Shown here in pieces: positions 1 to 8,759 of a stretch of DNA of 64,000 nt. The notes under the pieces were generated by a model. The model made no database searches. It saw only the letters and a program-made list of their open reading frames with translations, and was not told where the DNA came from. The number at the start of each line of letters is the position of its first letter. The stretch's first letter is position 1. The DNA is from Candidatus Kryptoniota bacterium (GTDB taxonomy: Bacteria > Bacteroidota > Ignavibacteria > Kryptoniales > JAKASW01), in assembly GCA_036567965.1 (NCBI GenBank), contig DATCTN010000017.1, forward strand, positions 110,114-174,113, read 5' to 3'. The position numbers and the translations under genes are program-made.

Positions 1-260
1 CAAATATCGGCTTTAGTGTGAACGCCCAGGGAGAGGTCACTGCATTCGGTCAAACTCAAACGAGCAAGATAGACTCCACTAAATCGACCGACTTCTGTCT
101 CGACATCGGAGCTGGAGTGGAGTACTCATTAATCGCGAATCTGAGTTTGACGGGTGACGTCCGATATTCGTTAGGTCTCACAAATATCGGAACCGAATCC
201 GAATCGTGGAAATCAACCGGCGTCCAGATCCTGGTCGGCGTCAAGATTTCACTGATGTAA
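1..260 (+). CDS. C-terminal end of an outer-membrane beta-barrel-like protein (5' truncated by window)
   Basis: The reading frame is open from the window edge (first full codon at 3) to the stop at 258-260. The 80-odd visible residues alternate polar and hydrophobic positions (SLIANLSLTGDVRYSLGL, then VQILVGVKISLM), as in the last strands of a small porin-like barrel. A GTG at 18 could be read as a start, but the frame stays open upstream and the protein looks like a tail, so I treat it as partial. It lies 28 bases before the EEP-Omp85 fusion gene on the same strand. The family cannot be named from this fragment. Confidence 0.55.
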   Translation, partial: NIGFSVNAQGEVTAFGQTQTSKIDSTKSTDFCLDIGAGVEYSLIANLSLTGDVRYSLGLTNIGTESESWKSTGVQILVGVKISLM

Positions 261-288
261 ACCCTTTTAGAAACCGCTGACACATCGA

Positions 289-2514
289 ATGAGAATTTCT
301 TTTTCCCGAATTGGGTTTCGAGGTTTTGAAGTAAGGAATCGTTTGGATAGTACACTCGGTATAGTCGTATTTGCGAGTCTCTTACTGCTCGATGTGTCAG
401 CTCTTTTCGCCTCTTCGGCAAATAATTCTGCCGATACAGCCGGAACACAAAACCTTCTCAAAGTGGTTACAATCAACATCTGGTCCGGTTTGGATTACAC
501 CGGCTTCTTTCGTTTCGGCGAGTATGAGACAGCAAAGAGAAGGGAACTTCGTCTGCAGCTTCTCATCGCGCAGCTGAGGAGACTCGACCCGGACGTCATC
601 TGCATTCAGGAGGCGAACCCGGTCAGTGAGTATTCATGCCGGCTTGCAGACTCGCTCGGCTTCGATGAAGTTCACCAGGTATGCAACGCGGGAATCAAGT
701 TTGGCGGAGTGGGACTGCCGACGAACTTTGACGAAGGAATCGCAATTCTTGCACGCAGGAACTTGCAGCTGCGCTATCTTCCACCCTGGAAGTTGTCCGG
801 ATCGTTCGGAATTTATGGCGGCGCCATTACCCTGAACTTCGATGAATCCGAGTTTGCCCAGGTCGCCCAGATCACGGTGGGCGGGAAGGCAATATACCTC
901 GTCAATGTTCACCTGAGTGCCTATCCTCCTGACGATCGAACCATCAAGGAGGAAATCGAAAAGGAGATAATTGAGGGGAGGATCGACAGTGCCGAAGCGC
1001 AGCAGCTTTCTGAAGATATTTCTGCGGGAGCCGGAAGAAGAGTTGAGGAAGTATCCGAGCTTCTGGACCACCTGGCTGAATTTCCCGCCGGTATTCCGGT
1101 GACCATGGCGGGCGATTTCAATTCGATCCAGGACTCCCGAGAGATGAAATTGATCGGTGGCAGAGGCGAATTTTCCTGTGTGCGTGACAGCGCCGCTAAT
1201 GCTTCCCATCCTACCTGGGATCCGCTTCGGAACCCGAATATAAAGTTCTCCACTGATCTTTCTGCGGAGGGCGTGAATGACTTCAGCACTTTCGACAGAT
1301 TGTCCGCCATGTATGACCGCGTCCCAAGAACAATCGATTACATATTCCTGAACAATCGCTTCACGGAGGGAAGTACAGTGGAGGCGCACATTGCGATGGA
1401 TGAATCTCGTGACAGTGTTTTTGCGTCCGACCATTTCGGTGTTTTTGCGGTCATCGATATGAATAAGATTGCGCGCGATTCTCTATCGACTGACAATGAA
1501 AAGAGCTCTGCGCGGAGTCCGGTTGAACCTCTTCCGATTTTGTCTTACGACACGGACACACATTTTGGATACGGCGCGAAACTTTTTCTCTTCGATCTGT
1601 TCAAGCTGAACGAGTCGTTTGACATCGTGCTTTTTAACAGCACGAAGGGAGAGCAATGGTACCGGTTCGTATTTTCAATTCCTGATTTCGAATCGAGAGA
1701 GGGTACACGGTACCCTGTCGCTCTCGATTTGATTTTCGATTATGACAAATGGCTTCGAAATAACTTCTACGGAATCGGAAATGCCAGCAGAGTTTCCGAA
1801 GGTGAACAATACACCAGGATCCCGATCGATGCGGAAGTGGATATCAGCAGGGGTTTTAGCCCTACTTTCGTAGGTCAGGTGATATTGAAATACATGTCGG
1901 TAAGAAATTATAATTTTGCAGTAGGAAGCAAGCTGGCCACTCTTCCACCCGCGTTGAACTCTGCGACGGTGAAATACAATTCTCTTGGTTTGACATTGAG
2001 ATACGACACGAGGAACAGTTTCATTAATGCGTCTAAAGGCGTCGTGCTGCAGGGTGAGACTGAGTATTCACCGCGGTGGAGTCTCGGAAATACATCGTTC
2101 GCCCGTGCGGCAGGATGGATCCAATACTATTCCGTTCTCTTTTACCCTACCACCGTGTTCGCTTTGAGGATCGGAGCCCAGCAGGTATTCGGGAGCAACA
2201 TTCCTGTCCAGGTGATGAGTTCGCTTGGCGGTACGCTGAATCTCCGCGGGTACCCGCAGGACAGATTTCTCGACAAGTCCGACGCTTTGCTGAATGCAGA
2301 GTTGAGATTTCCGATTTTCTGGAGAATCGGCGGCGTAGCGGGAATCGATGCGGGAAAAGTTTGGCCGTCACTGAAAGACATCGACTTTCGTAACTGGCCT
2401 TACAATCCGCTCGCGGGACTGCGTTTGTATATGGACAATTACGTTGTCCGAGTTGACATCGGGTTTGGAAGAGAGGGTACGGGTTTCTATTTCAATTTCG
2501 GTCAGCTGTTCTAA
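289..2514 (+). CDS. EEP (endonuclease/exonuclease/phosphatase) domain fused to an Omp85-type outer-membrane barrel
   Basis: A 741-residue protein with a signal-like hydrophobic stretch at about residues 22-41. Residues 55-395 form an EEP-fold (DNase I/sphingomyelinase-like) domain with the expected catalytic motifs: IQE (E108), NVHL (H208), GDFN (D276, N278), IDY (D350) and SDH (D381, H382). From about residue 425 the sequence turns into a beta-barrel. It carries the Omp85 L6-loop signature LRGYPQDRF (R653-G654-Y655) and ends in a terminal Phe strand. No POTRA repeat is evident between the two parts. Known Omp85-enzyme fusions include the patatin-type Vd autotransporters; by analogy (inference) the EEP domain would be exposed or exported at the cell surface and could act on nucleic acids, phospholipid headgroups or phosphoesters. 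No ribosome site is obvious at the ATG. The substrate is unknown. Confidence 0.85.
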   Translation: MRISFSRIGFRGFEVRNRLDSTLGIVVFASLLLLDVSALFASSANNSADTAGTQNLLKVVTINIWSGLDYTGFFRFGEYETAKRRELRLQLLIAQLRRLDPDVICIQEANPVSEYSCRLADSLGFDEVHQVCNAGIKFGGVGLPTNFDEGIAILARRNLQLRYLPPWKLSGSFGIYGGAITLNFDESEFAQVAQITVGGKAIYLVNVHLSAYPPDDRTIKEEIEKEIIEGRIDSAEAQQLSEDISAGAGRRVEEVSELLDHLAEFPAGIPVTMAGDFNSIQDSREMKLIGGRGEFSCVRDSAANASHPTWDPLRNPNIKFSTDLSAEGVNDFSTFDRLSAMYDRVPRTIDYIFLNNRFTEGSTVEAHIAMDESRDSVFASDHFGVFAVIDMNKIARDSLSTDNEKSSARSPVEPLPILSYDTDTHFGYGAKLFLFDLFKLNESFDIVLFNSTKGEQWYRFVFSIPDFESREGTRYPVALDLIFDYDKWLRNNFYGIGNASRVSEGEQYTRIPIDAEVDISRGFSPTFVGQVILKYMSVRNYNFAVGSKLATLPPALNSATVKYNSLGLTLRYDTRNSFINASKGVVLQGETEYSPRWSLGNTSFARAAGWIQYYSVLFYPTTVFALRIGAQQVFGSNIPVQVMSSLGGTLNLRGYPQDRFLDKSDALLNAELRFPIFWRIGGVAGIDAGKVWPSLKDIDFRNWPYNPLAGLRLYMDNYVVRVDIGFGREGTGFYFNFGQLF

Positions 2515-2588
2515 CTTATTGATGCGAGGTTGGTCCCTCAATTGGAGACAGCTTCAGAAATCAGGGACTATGTCAGGAGGAAAATTTT

Positions 2589-3668
2589 ATGAAACGAATC
2601 GGACTTCTCCTTTTGTTTTTCTCAATCTCATTTCCGGTTAGAGCCCAGGATCTCGGGAAACCGGTTCAACTCAACTCACTCGTGGGAGACACGCTCTGGC
2701 CGATGTTGAGGCAGCATTACGGTCTCCTGTCAAACGTCGATAAGTTCGTGTGCGCAAGATTCTTCGTTTCGAATGATTCGATCGTGAACGCATGTGTGAG
2801 ATACATGGGAAAAGACGGAACGCCGGAAGATACGCTTGTCCAGCAAGTGGGAATCCAACATGTGGTCGTCGCAATGATGAATCGAAAAGATTCGTTATTG
2901 GAATCGACGCAGTTACTTCTCAAGGACGGGCTGATCGTGAGCGGGAAAATTCTTAGGGAGACTACCGATTCGTTAACGTTCGCAGCGGGGAGTTTGGGAA
3001 ACGTCGCCATAGCCAAAGCTAATATCGAAAACATAAGCGAGCGGACGCGCGGACCCGCCCGAAAGTATTCGGATCTTGTAAAGGACCCAGACATGACAAG
3101 GGCATACCTCATGCCCACCGCCTCCACGCTTCCTGCCGGCACCGGCTACATCGGAGACTATGAGCTCATCTTCTTTACGGCGGCTTATGGCCTGACAGAT
3201 TGGCTGATGATAAATGGAGGAACCGTGCTGCTCCCGCTTCGCCCTGAGGACATGATTTTCGATTACGGCGCAAAGGTGCGACTACTTCCGGCCGCCTCCA
3301 GGTTGAACTTCTCGCTTGGTGTTCAAATGTTCGGAGGAGGACTAATTGAAAATGTCTCGGGGATCGCGTACGGCGTCGCGAGTGTTGGAAACCGTGACCG
3401 CGCGCTCAACTTTGCTGTCGGCGACGCGTTCTCCGGGAGCGGAAGCCAGATTCTTTTCGGAATAAGCGGCGATGAACGTGTCGGCGAAAGCATCAAGCTG
3501 ATGGCCGAGTTCTGGACGATGAAGGATGCCAACTGGTCTCCGTTGGTGATCGGCCTGAGGTTTTTCGGGAGCAAGCTTTCAGGCGACATCGGTCTTCTTT
3601 ATCCGCTTGGTCAAAGCTGGGACTCACTCATCGGAATTCCGGTTGTAAGTATTACCTATTCGTTCTGA
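2589..3668 (+). CDS. Exported protein with an Lsm-like segment and a probable outer-membrane barrel
   Basis: This 359-residue protein has a clear signal peptide (residues 1-20, cleavage after RAQ) and a strong AGGAGG ribosome site before the ATG. Around residues 100-150 the pattern KDGLIVSGKI, TTDSLTFA, then VAIAKANIENI resembles the small SH3/Lsm-like module common in exported Bacteroidota proteins. From about residue 175 the sequence is rich in alternating beta strands (YELIFFTAAYGLTDWLMINGG) and ends VVSITYSF, typical of an outer-membrane protein. It follows the EEP-Omp85 gene by 74 bases on the same strand, so the two may be co-transcribed. Its function is not recognised. Confidence 0.7.
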   Translation: MKRIGLLLLFFSISFPVRAQDLGKPVQLNSLVGDTLWPMLRQHYGLLSNVDKFVCARFFVSNDSIVNACVRYMGKDGTPEDTLVQQVGIQHVVVAMMNRKDSLLESTQLLLKDGLIVSGKILRETTDSLTFAAGSLGNVAIAKANIENISERTRGPARKYSDLVKDPDMTRAYLMPTASTLPAGTGYIGDYELIFFTAAYGLTDWLMINGGTVLLPLRPEDMIFDYGAKVRLLPAASRLNFSLGVQMFGGGLIENVSGIAYGVASVGNRDRALNFAVGDAFSGSGSQILFGISGDERVGESIKLMAEFWTMKDANWSPLVIGLRFFGSKLSGDIGLLYPLGQSWDSLIGIPVVSITYSF

Positions 3669-4488
3669 TCCTTAATATCGGAGGAGCTCCGTCGAAATGC
3701 GGAGCGGAGCGGGTGAAGAGGGCGCCCGAGGTGATTCTAGATTTCAATTGATAATCCGGATAATGACTCCTTTGATGCCACTGAAATGCACCATCATTGA
3801 CTACCCTATCTCGCCCAAAGATGACAGTAAGAGAATTTGTCGGTGTGACATTTATTTTAAAGTAGTCCGCTGCCAATCTTGGTTGTGACTCAGTTTGAGT
3901 TTTGATTAGACACCTTCACAAACGGCCTTCGGAAAAAATGGCGATTAGTCCCGATCCCGGCCCGCGGGATCGAGGATGCCGCATCAGAAATAAAACCATA
4001 ATGTAGAAGCGGCAGAAATTTCCAGAGTGGGTTTAAGTCCCGCCCATTTTTTTCCGTAAGCTCGACGGGTCGAGCGGATGCGCCGCATATACAATAATTG
4101 GAGGCGCAAAAAGGACGCCCCGCGAAAATGGTCCCGACTGCCGTCCCGTCCAAATATTTGTGTGTCGGGATGCCGCAAGGCGGCATCGGGAACGTCCCGC
4201 CCTCTGTTGTGCGCGATTTTTTGAATAGCTCTGTTAATCCTCTGTTGAACAAAAAATCGCCATAACCATTCTGTCGAGACATGAATAAACTGTTCCTCTT
4301 CAGCGGGACTCTCCCGAAGGGATCCCTTTCCCTAAGGGACTCCTTCGGAGCGGGACATTTTCGCAAGGGGTACAACAGTTACTTATTGAAATTGAATCAC
4401 CACCCCAATCTTAAAATCCGTAAATCTCTTTCGCACTTTTATTATATTTTCCACGTTAAATCATTGACAAGATTCTAAGGAGATGCAA
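3669..4488. other. Intergenic region with palindromic repeats, no convincing gene
   Basis: About 820 bases without a supported gene. An open frame of 161 codons on the minus strand covers it, but it is built from the repeat text and shows no protein-like pattern. Inside are hairpins such as GATGCCGC-AAG-GCGGCATC near 4170, a diverged copy (4143-4190) of a repeat also found inside attC-like sites at 10151 and 13147, and several CCGAAGGG/CCTTCGG stem-loops around 4311-4370. ATGGCGATT (3938-3946) and AATCGCCAT (4255-4263) form a perfect 9-base inverted repeat enclosing most of this. The enclosed block could be a small non-autonomous mobile element (inference). Confidence 0.45.
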
Positions 4489-5505
4489 ATGTCGGTGACC
4501 GTTGTATCCAAGTACGAACTCTGGTATAACGCCTTCCGCGGTTTTTATCGGAAGGAACTCCCGATCGATCAACTTGACCCGGTGTCAAGATGGCTATATG
4601 CCTCGCGGAGTATCATCCTTGTGATTTCGGCTCAGGCCGCTGTCATCGCAGGCCTCCTCGCCATTTCGTCGGGATCGTTCGATCTCCTCTACTTTCTGCT
4701 TCTCCTGATCGGACTTGTCGTCGCACATGCGGTCAGCAATCTATCTAATGACTACTTCGGCTTTCATCGCGGCCACGACACTCCCGACTCGCCACGCATG
4801 AGATACACCCTTCACCCGCTAGCGAGCAACATGATGAGCGCCGGCTCGCTCAAGAAAGGGATCTGGATCCTGATTTCCATCGGGATCATCATTGCGATAT
4901 TCTTCACTTTCGTAAGAGGTCTCGTTGCGGCTGTGTTAGCTGCCCTTGGACTAGGAATCCTTTACTGGTACGATGGTGCTCCACGCGATCTCAAGAGCAT
5001 CGGGTTCGGCGAGATCGCCACCTTCATCGTGTGGGGACCGCTGATGATCGGAGGGGGATACTTCTGCATGACAGGTTCATTATCGACAGCGGCATTTCTC
5101 GCGTCGATACCATACGGACTCGGAGTAATGTCAATACTCGTCGGGAAACATATTGACCAGATGGAATTTGACAAAACCCAGAACCAGCGTACGCTGCCGA
5201 TAGTTCTGGGTGAGAAGAACGCGCGCCTCTTTAACCAGACCTCGATTTTCCTGATGTACTTCGTAGTGGTCGTCCTTGTCGTGTTCAGGTATCTCACCCC
5301 GTTCGCGCTTATCGTCTTCCTCAATTTCCCGCGCGGCTGGAAGGCGATGGGAGTATTCTCGAAGGCACGTCCCGATTCTCCTCCTGAAGGTTATGTCGGC
5401 TGGCCATTGTGGTATCATCGGTTCAGTCTGGTGCACAACAAGAGGTTCGGGTGGCTGTACATCCTGGGCCTCGCTCTGGGCGCCGTCTATTCTTCACTCT
5501 TGTGA
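4489..5505 (+). CDS. UbiA-family prenyltransferase (MenA-like)
   Basis: An integral membrane protein of about 338 residues with 8-9 hydrophobic segments. The first Asp-rich motif is NLSNDYFG (N84xxxD88) followed by D97, and the second region carries KHIDQMEFD (D223, D228) followed by NQRTLP. These are the prenyl-diphosphate/Mg-binding motifs of the UbiA superfamily, which transfers a prenyl chain onto an aromatic acceptor. The MenA (1,4-dihydroxy-2-naphthoate) branch is the best guess because this lineage generally uses menaquinone, but the acceptor cannot be read from sequence. I prefer the ATG at 4489, six bases after AAGGAG (4477-4482), over the ATG at 4483, which directly abuts it. It stands alone, with no other quinone genes next to it. 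Confidence 0.8.
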   Translation: MSVTVVSKYELWYNAFRGFYRKELPIDQLDPVSRWLYASRSIILVISAQAAVIAGLLAISSGSFDLLYFLLLLIGLVVAHAVSNLSNDYFGFHRGHDTPDSPRMRYTLHPLASNMMSAGSLKKGIWILISIGIIIAIFFTFVRGLVAAVLAALGLGILYWYDGAPRDLKSIGFGEIATFIVWGPLMIGGGYFCMTGSLSTAAFLASIPYGLGVMSILVGKHIDQMEFDKTQNQRTLPIVLGEKNARLFNQTSIFLMYFVVVVLVVFRYLTPFALIVFLNFPRGWKAMGVFSKARPDSPPEGYVGWPLWYHRFSLVHNKRFGWLYILGLALGAVYSSLL

Positions 5506-5717
5506 TTATTTCCAACTTGCCGGAGCCAAGTGAGTTTTAATATTTTCGAAATGACCTATCGGCTATGCGATTCGTGCACATGCGAGGAACCAGAGCTTGA
5601 TCTATCCCAAAGGGTGCGTGATTGCAGTTTCAATCGTCGGTCTTGATTCTGGCATAGCGCGGGAATTAGAATACTTTCAGACATAGACACTTATCATAAC
5701 CAGCCAGGGATCAGAAA

Positions 5718-7178
5718 ATGAAGTCGTGCGTAAAAAGAAGCCTCATTCCAATTTTGATTCTCCTCTTCTCATTTCCTGTGATGTCGTTCGGCCAGGACTT
5801 TCAACACTTTTTGGATCGAGTCAATTCTTTACCCGATTCTCTCCGGCAAACGGTCACTGACAGTCTAATGAACGCGGTGACGACAGTTCCGCTCATCGAG
5901 CAGGACACCGTCGTGCACTTTGTCTACCGCGGGTCGGCGAGCACGTTAACACTCGCCGGAGACGTAAATAATTGGTCGGTGACCGCGTTAAGCATGATAC
6001 ACGTAGGCGGCACAAATTTCTGGCACGTCGACCAGGTATATCCCACGGACGCACGGCTCGAGTATAAATACGTGATCAACGGCTCGAATTGGATTTTAGA
6101 TCCGCGAAATCCCAACCAGGTCATGGAAGGTTTTGGGCCCAACTCTGAACTGAGAATGCCGGCATATGTTTCGCCGCCTGAAATAACATACTACCCCGAT
6201 ATTCCGCACGGTACTTCAGTCGACACGACGTGGTACAGCACAAATCTTTCCAACTCAAGGAAGATTGAGATCTATCTCCCGGCCGGTTACAGCACTTCGT
6301 CCGACAGTTTCCCCGTGATATATTTTCAGGATGGATCCGAAGCTGTCTCTCTTGAAAATGGCGAGAATGTGATCGACTATCTTACCGCTCATAAGATGAT
6401 TCGACCGATCATCGCGGTGTTCGTGTCTTATGTCAACAGGACACCGGAATATGCCGGCAACCAGGTTACTTCATATATGAATTTTTTCGTTAACGAGCTC
6501 GTTCCATTTGTGGATTCGAGATTCCGCACACTCAAGAGTTCGCACGACAGGGGTGTAATCGGAGCTTCGTATGGCGGCAACATTTCGCTTTGGCTCGGCA
6601 TGACTTATCCGAGTGTATTTGGAAACATCGGCGCGCAATCGAGTTATGTGGATCCGACCATCTCGTCGACATTTCAGAGCGGAAGCAAGCTCGATTTGAA
6701 ATTGTACATGGACCTCGGCACATATGATATCACGAGTCTCATACCGATGGTGCACAGTTTCCTCCAGATTGTAAAAGACAAGGGATATGAATACGAATAT
6801 CACGAGTACAATGAAGGTCACAGCTGGGCGAACTGGCGCGCGCATATAAAAAACGCTCTCGAGTTATTTTATCCGCCGTTGCCGGCAGGTGTGAAGAAAA
6901 CATCGCCGAAGTCGACGGGATATTATTTGAACCAGAATTTTCCGAACCCATTTAATCCGAGTACGGTGATCAGCTATCAGCTGTCAGCTAACAGCTACGT
7001 CAGCTTGCGAGTCTACGACATACTTGGAAGGGAAGTTGAGACAATCGTCGAGGCGCGTCAGCCGGCGGGGAGCCATATGGTCAGATTCGACGGGACGAGT
7101 CTGGCGGGCGGGGTTTACATTTGTTGCCTGACTGCAGATGGCCGATCCGATATAACAAAGATGATAATGTTAAAGTGA
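5718..7178 (+). CDS. Secreted esterase with N-terminal CBM48-like domain and T9SS sorting tail
   Basis: 486 residues. A signal peptide (1-26) is followed by a glycogen-binding-like E-set domain at about 60-150 (STLTLAGDVNNWS, LEYKYVINGSNWILD). Residues 160-395 form an esterase-D/feruloyl-esterase-type alpha/beta hydrolase with nucleophile elbow GASYGG (S284) and a late His in NEGHSW. The C-terminal 80 residues are a T9SS type A sorting domain starting at NQNFPNPFNPSTVI and ending in KMIMLK. Known biology of such proteins: export by Sec, passage through the T9SS and release or anchoring at the surface. Likely substrates are ester-linked carbohydrates (inference from the E-set plus esterase pairing). 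A same-type tail occurs on the GH31 enzyme at 22680. Confidence 0.85.
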   Translation: MKSCVKRSLIPILILLFSFPVMSFGQDFQHFLDRVNSLPDSLRQTVTDSLMNAVTTVPLIEQDTVVHFVYRGSASTLTLAGDVNNWSVTALSMIHVGGTNFWHVDQVYPTDARLEYKYVINGSNWILDPRNPNQVMEGFGPNSELRMPAYVSPPEITYYPDIPHGTSVDTTWYSTNLSNSRKIEIYLPAGYSTSSDSFPVIYFQDGSEAVSLENGENVIDYLTAHKMIRPIIAVFVSYVNRTPEYAGNQVTSYMNFFVNELVPFVDSRFRTLKSSHDRGVIGASYGGNISLWLGMTYPSVFGNIGAQSSYVDPTISSTFQSGSKLDLKLYMDLGTYDITSLIPMVHSFLQIVKDKGYEYEYHEYNEGHSWANWRAHIKNALELFYPPLPAGVKKTSPKSTGYYLNQNFPNPFNPSTVISYQLSANSYVSLRVYDILGREVETIVEARQPAGSHMVRFDGTSLAGGVYICCLTADGRSDITKMIMLK

Positions 7179-7331
7179 AGATGGTGCTCGGTGAAAGAAG
7201 TTAGACACGGATGAGACGGATTCCCACGGATGAGATTGTTCATAAATAGCTTTTGTAAAACCATTATTTTTTGAATGTCGATGTTCGATGGGGCAAATGA
7301 ACCGTCTGCATCTTCAAGCGAAGCGGAGATC

Positions 7332-7673
7332 ATGGCATACAACGAAGAATTGATGGTGCGTATAAGATCTTTGTTAGCAGGCCAGCGCAGCGTCAAAGAG
7401 AAAAAGATGTTCAGTGGAGTGACCTTCATGGTGAACGGCAAGATGTGTGTGAGCACAAGTCACGAGAGGATATTGTGCAGGATCGATCCTGCGCTACATG
7501 AAGAAGCGATCAGTAAGGAAGGTTGCCGTGCCATGAGGATGAAAGGGAAGGAACTAAGAGGGTGGGTATTTGTCAGCGAGGACGCAATTCAAACTAAGAA
7601 AGAGCTCGAGTATTGGGTAGGACTCGCCCTAGATTTCAACAGGAGGGCGAAGTCATCGAAGAAAAAGGGCTAA
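7332..7673 (+). CDS. TfoX/Sxy N-terminal domain protein
   Basis: About 113 residues from MAYNEELMVRIRSLL to the end, matching the small stand-alone TfoX-N family (MFSGVTFMVNGKMC, then LRGWVFV). The reading frame extends 19 codons further upstream to an ATG at 7275, but family members usually begin at the MAY-type start, and GGAG lies just before it, so 7332 is preferred. Stand-alone TfoX-N proteins are widespread and of unclear function; only the full Sxy protein is tied to competence. The C-terminus is lysine-rich. Confidence 0.75.
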   Translation: MAYNEELMVRIRSLLAGQRSVKEKKMFSGVTFMVNGKMCVSTSHERILCRIDPALHEEAISKEGCRAMRMKGKELRGWVFVSEDAIQTKKELEYWVGLALDFNRRAKSSKKKG

Positions 7674-8107
7674 GGGCTGTTGGGCAAACTTACTCCAACC
7701 TGCTAATCTCAAGATACGGCGAACCACAAACGGATCGAGGATCCCGGCAGCCGCAAGATCAAGGATGATCTGCTGGTGACATTACAAAGTGTAACGGGTA
7801 GAGTCATGGCCATGCGCCCGATGATATTGACAATTGCGGGCGAACAAGATACATTTTTGCAAGCATAGGGATGCGGGAAAGTGAAACTGGATGTAATCAA
7901 AGCTAGTTTGTTATCTCCACGATAAGTAGGATCCGCATTTATGTGGATGAAGAATCGTCAGGGAAAATAGATAGTCCATTTGGTTGCGTTTAGCAGACAA
8001 AAAGAAAATAACCGCCATATGGCGTATTTCATCCTATACGGGCAGCATAAACGACATATGACGTGATTGCAGTAGTTAGGCGCCATTTTTAAAAAGGAGG
8101 TTGAAGT
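7674..8107 (+). promoter_or_regulatory. Intergenic leader of the cassette array with two CATATG palindromes
   Basis: No gene is supported here; a short minus-strand open frame at 7709-7900 has no protein-like character. A perfect 12-base palindrome CGCCATATGGCG sits at 8013-8024 and a weaker CATATG-centred dyad at 8051-8064. GTTAGGC at 8075-8081 matches the R' core (GTTRRRY) of an attC/attI-type site and marks the left edge of the first cassette. I cannot find a matching R'' box upstream. The palindromes could be an operator or part of a degenerate recombination site. Confidence 0.35.
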
Positions 8108-8518
8108 ATGAAAAGGTATTGGATGCTTCTTTGCTCTCTGCTGTTTGTCGCTTGCACTACCACGGGTCCGTCATCGAATCTTTCAATTCAGTCAGGGACC
8201 TACACTGGCACTTTCTCTATCACGAATTATGTGGGAACTGATAGTGCCTCAACGCAACAAACCCAAGCAACTTTTGCTTTCTCAGATACTGGATGGTACA
8301 CTTGCGGAGGTGGACTCGTCCCGACAGGCGGAGGGAAGTACAATGTCACTGGCGACTCATTGTATTTGCAAGATATGGTGGCCCACCTTGCTATCTTTGA
8401 CTGGACACTTATACTTAATGGATCGTTTCACGGGGCAGTGGATGGAAACAAGTTGACTCTAACACAAGACGACAAAGCTTACCATCGCTACCGGAATATT
8501 GTGATCACTCGTCAATGA
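8108..8518 (+). CDS. Small lipoprotein (first cassette gene)
   Basis: 136 residues with a strong AGGAGG ribosome site seven bases before the ATG. A lipoprotein signal ends at LLFVAC (Cys16 lipidation site). The mature part is small and beta-rich (GTYTGTFSITNYVG, ATFAFSDTGWYTC, LILNGSFHGAVDGNKLTL), like the up-and-down sheets of META/lipocalin-like lipoproteins, but I do not recognise the family. It lies just after an R'-type GTTAGGC core (8075-8081) and before an attC-like site, so it appears to be the first cassette. Confidence 0.65.
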   Translation: MKRYWMLLCSLLFVACTTTGPSSNLSIQSGTYTGTFSITNYVGTDSASTQQTQATFAFSDTGWYTCGGGLVPTGGGKYNVTGDSLYLQDMVAHLAIFDWTLILNGSFHGAVDGNKLTLTQDDKAYHRYRNIVITRQ

Positions 8519-8540
8519 AAGGAGTTTAGAAAACGGCGGG

Positions 8541-8694
8541 TAATAACGGGAATCAACGACGCTCGATGATTGTGTATCATGGTGCTCGCCCGCCTTCCGC
8601 AAGTCCCGCCTTGCGGGACGGCGGACAGGCTCCACGCCGCGCACATTCCAGGAAGAAGGTGCGGGGCTCGGCGTGAATCCCGCAAACGTTATGC
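8541..8694 (+). other. attC-like site A
   Basis: Aligned by eye with the site at 11162-11319, it runs from a degenerate R'' (GTAATAAC) to the R' GTTATGC at 8688-8694. It contains the shared 47-base hairpin block at 8585-8631. The outer box deviates from consensus, so its activity is uncertain. Confidence 0.5.
8585..8631 (+). repeat. 47-base hairpin repeat, copy 1
   Basis: CTCGCCCGCC through GGACAGGCT, containing the stem GTCCCGC-CTT-GCGGGAC nested in CCGCC/GGCGG. Near-identical copies sit at 11209-11255 and 62764-62810, each inside an attC-like site. Confidence 0.85.
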
Positions 8695-8759
8695 GCAAGC
8701 GGCACGCTCGGATTTTCCGAATGCCCTTGCCCAAAACCCGTTTGGCCGTAGGACTTTAG

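Noticed and set aside
634..1434. 266-codon minus-strand open frame under the EEP domain
   Set aside because: Antisense shadow of a gene with clear catalytic motifs.
3890..4375. 161-codon open frame on the minus strand over the repeats
   Set aside because: Made of hairpin repeat text, no protein-like pattern, no ribosome site.
7709..7900. 63-codon minus-strand frame
   Set aside because: No ribosome site and no recognisable pattern.
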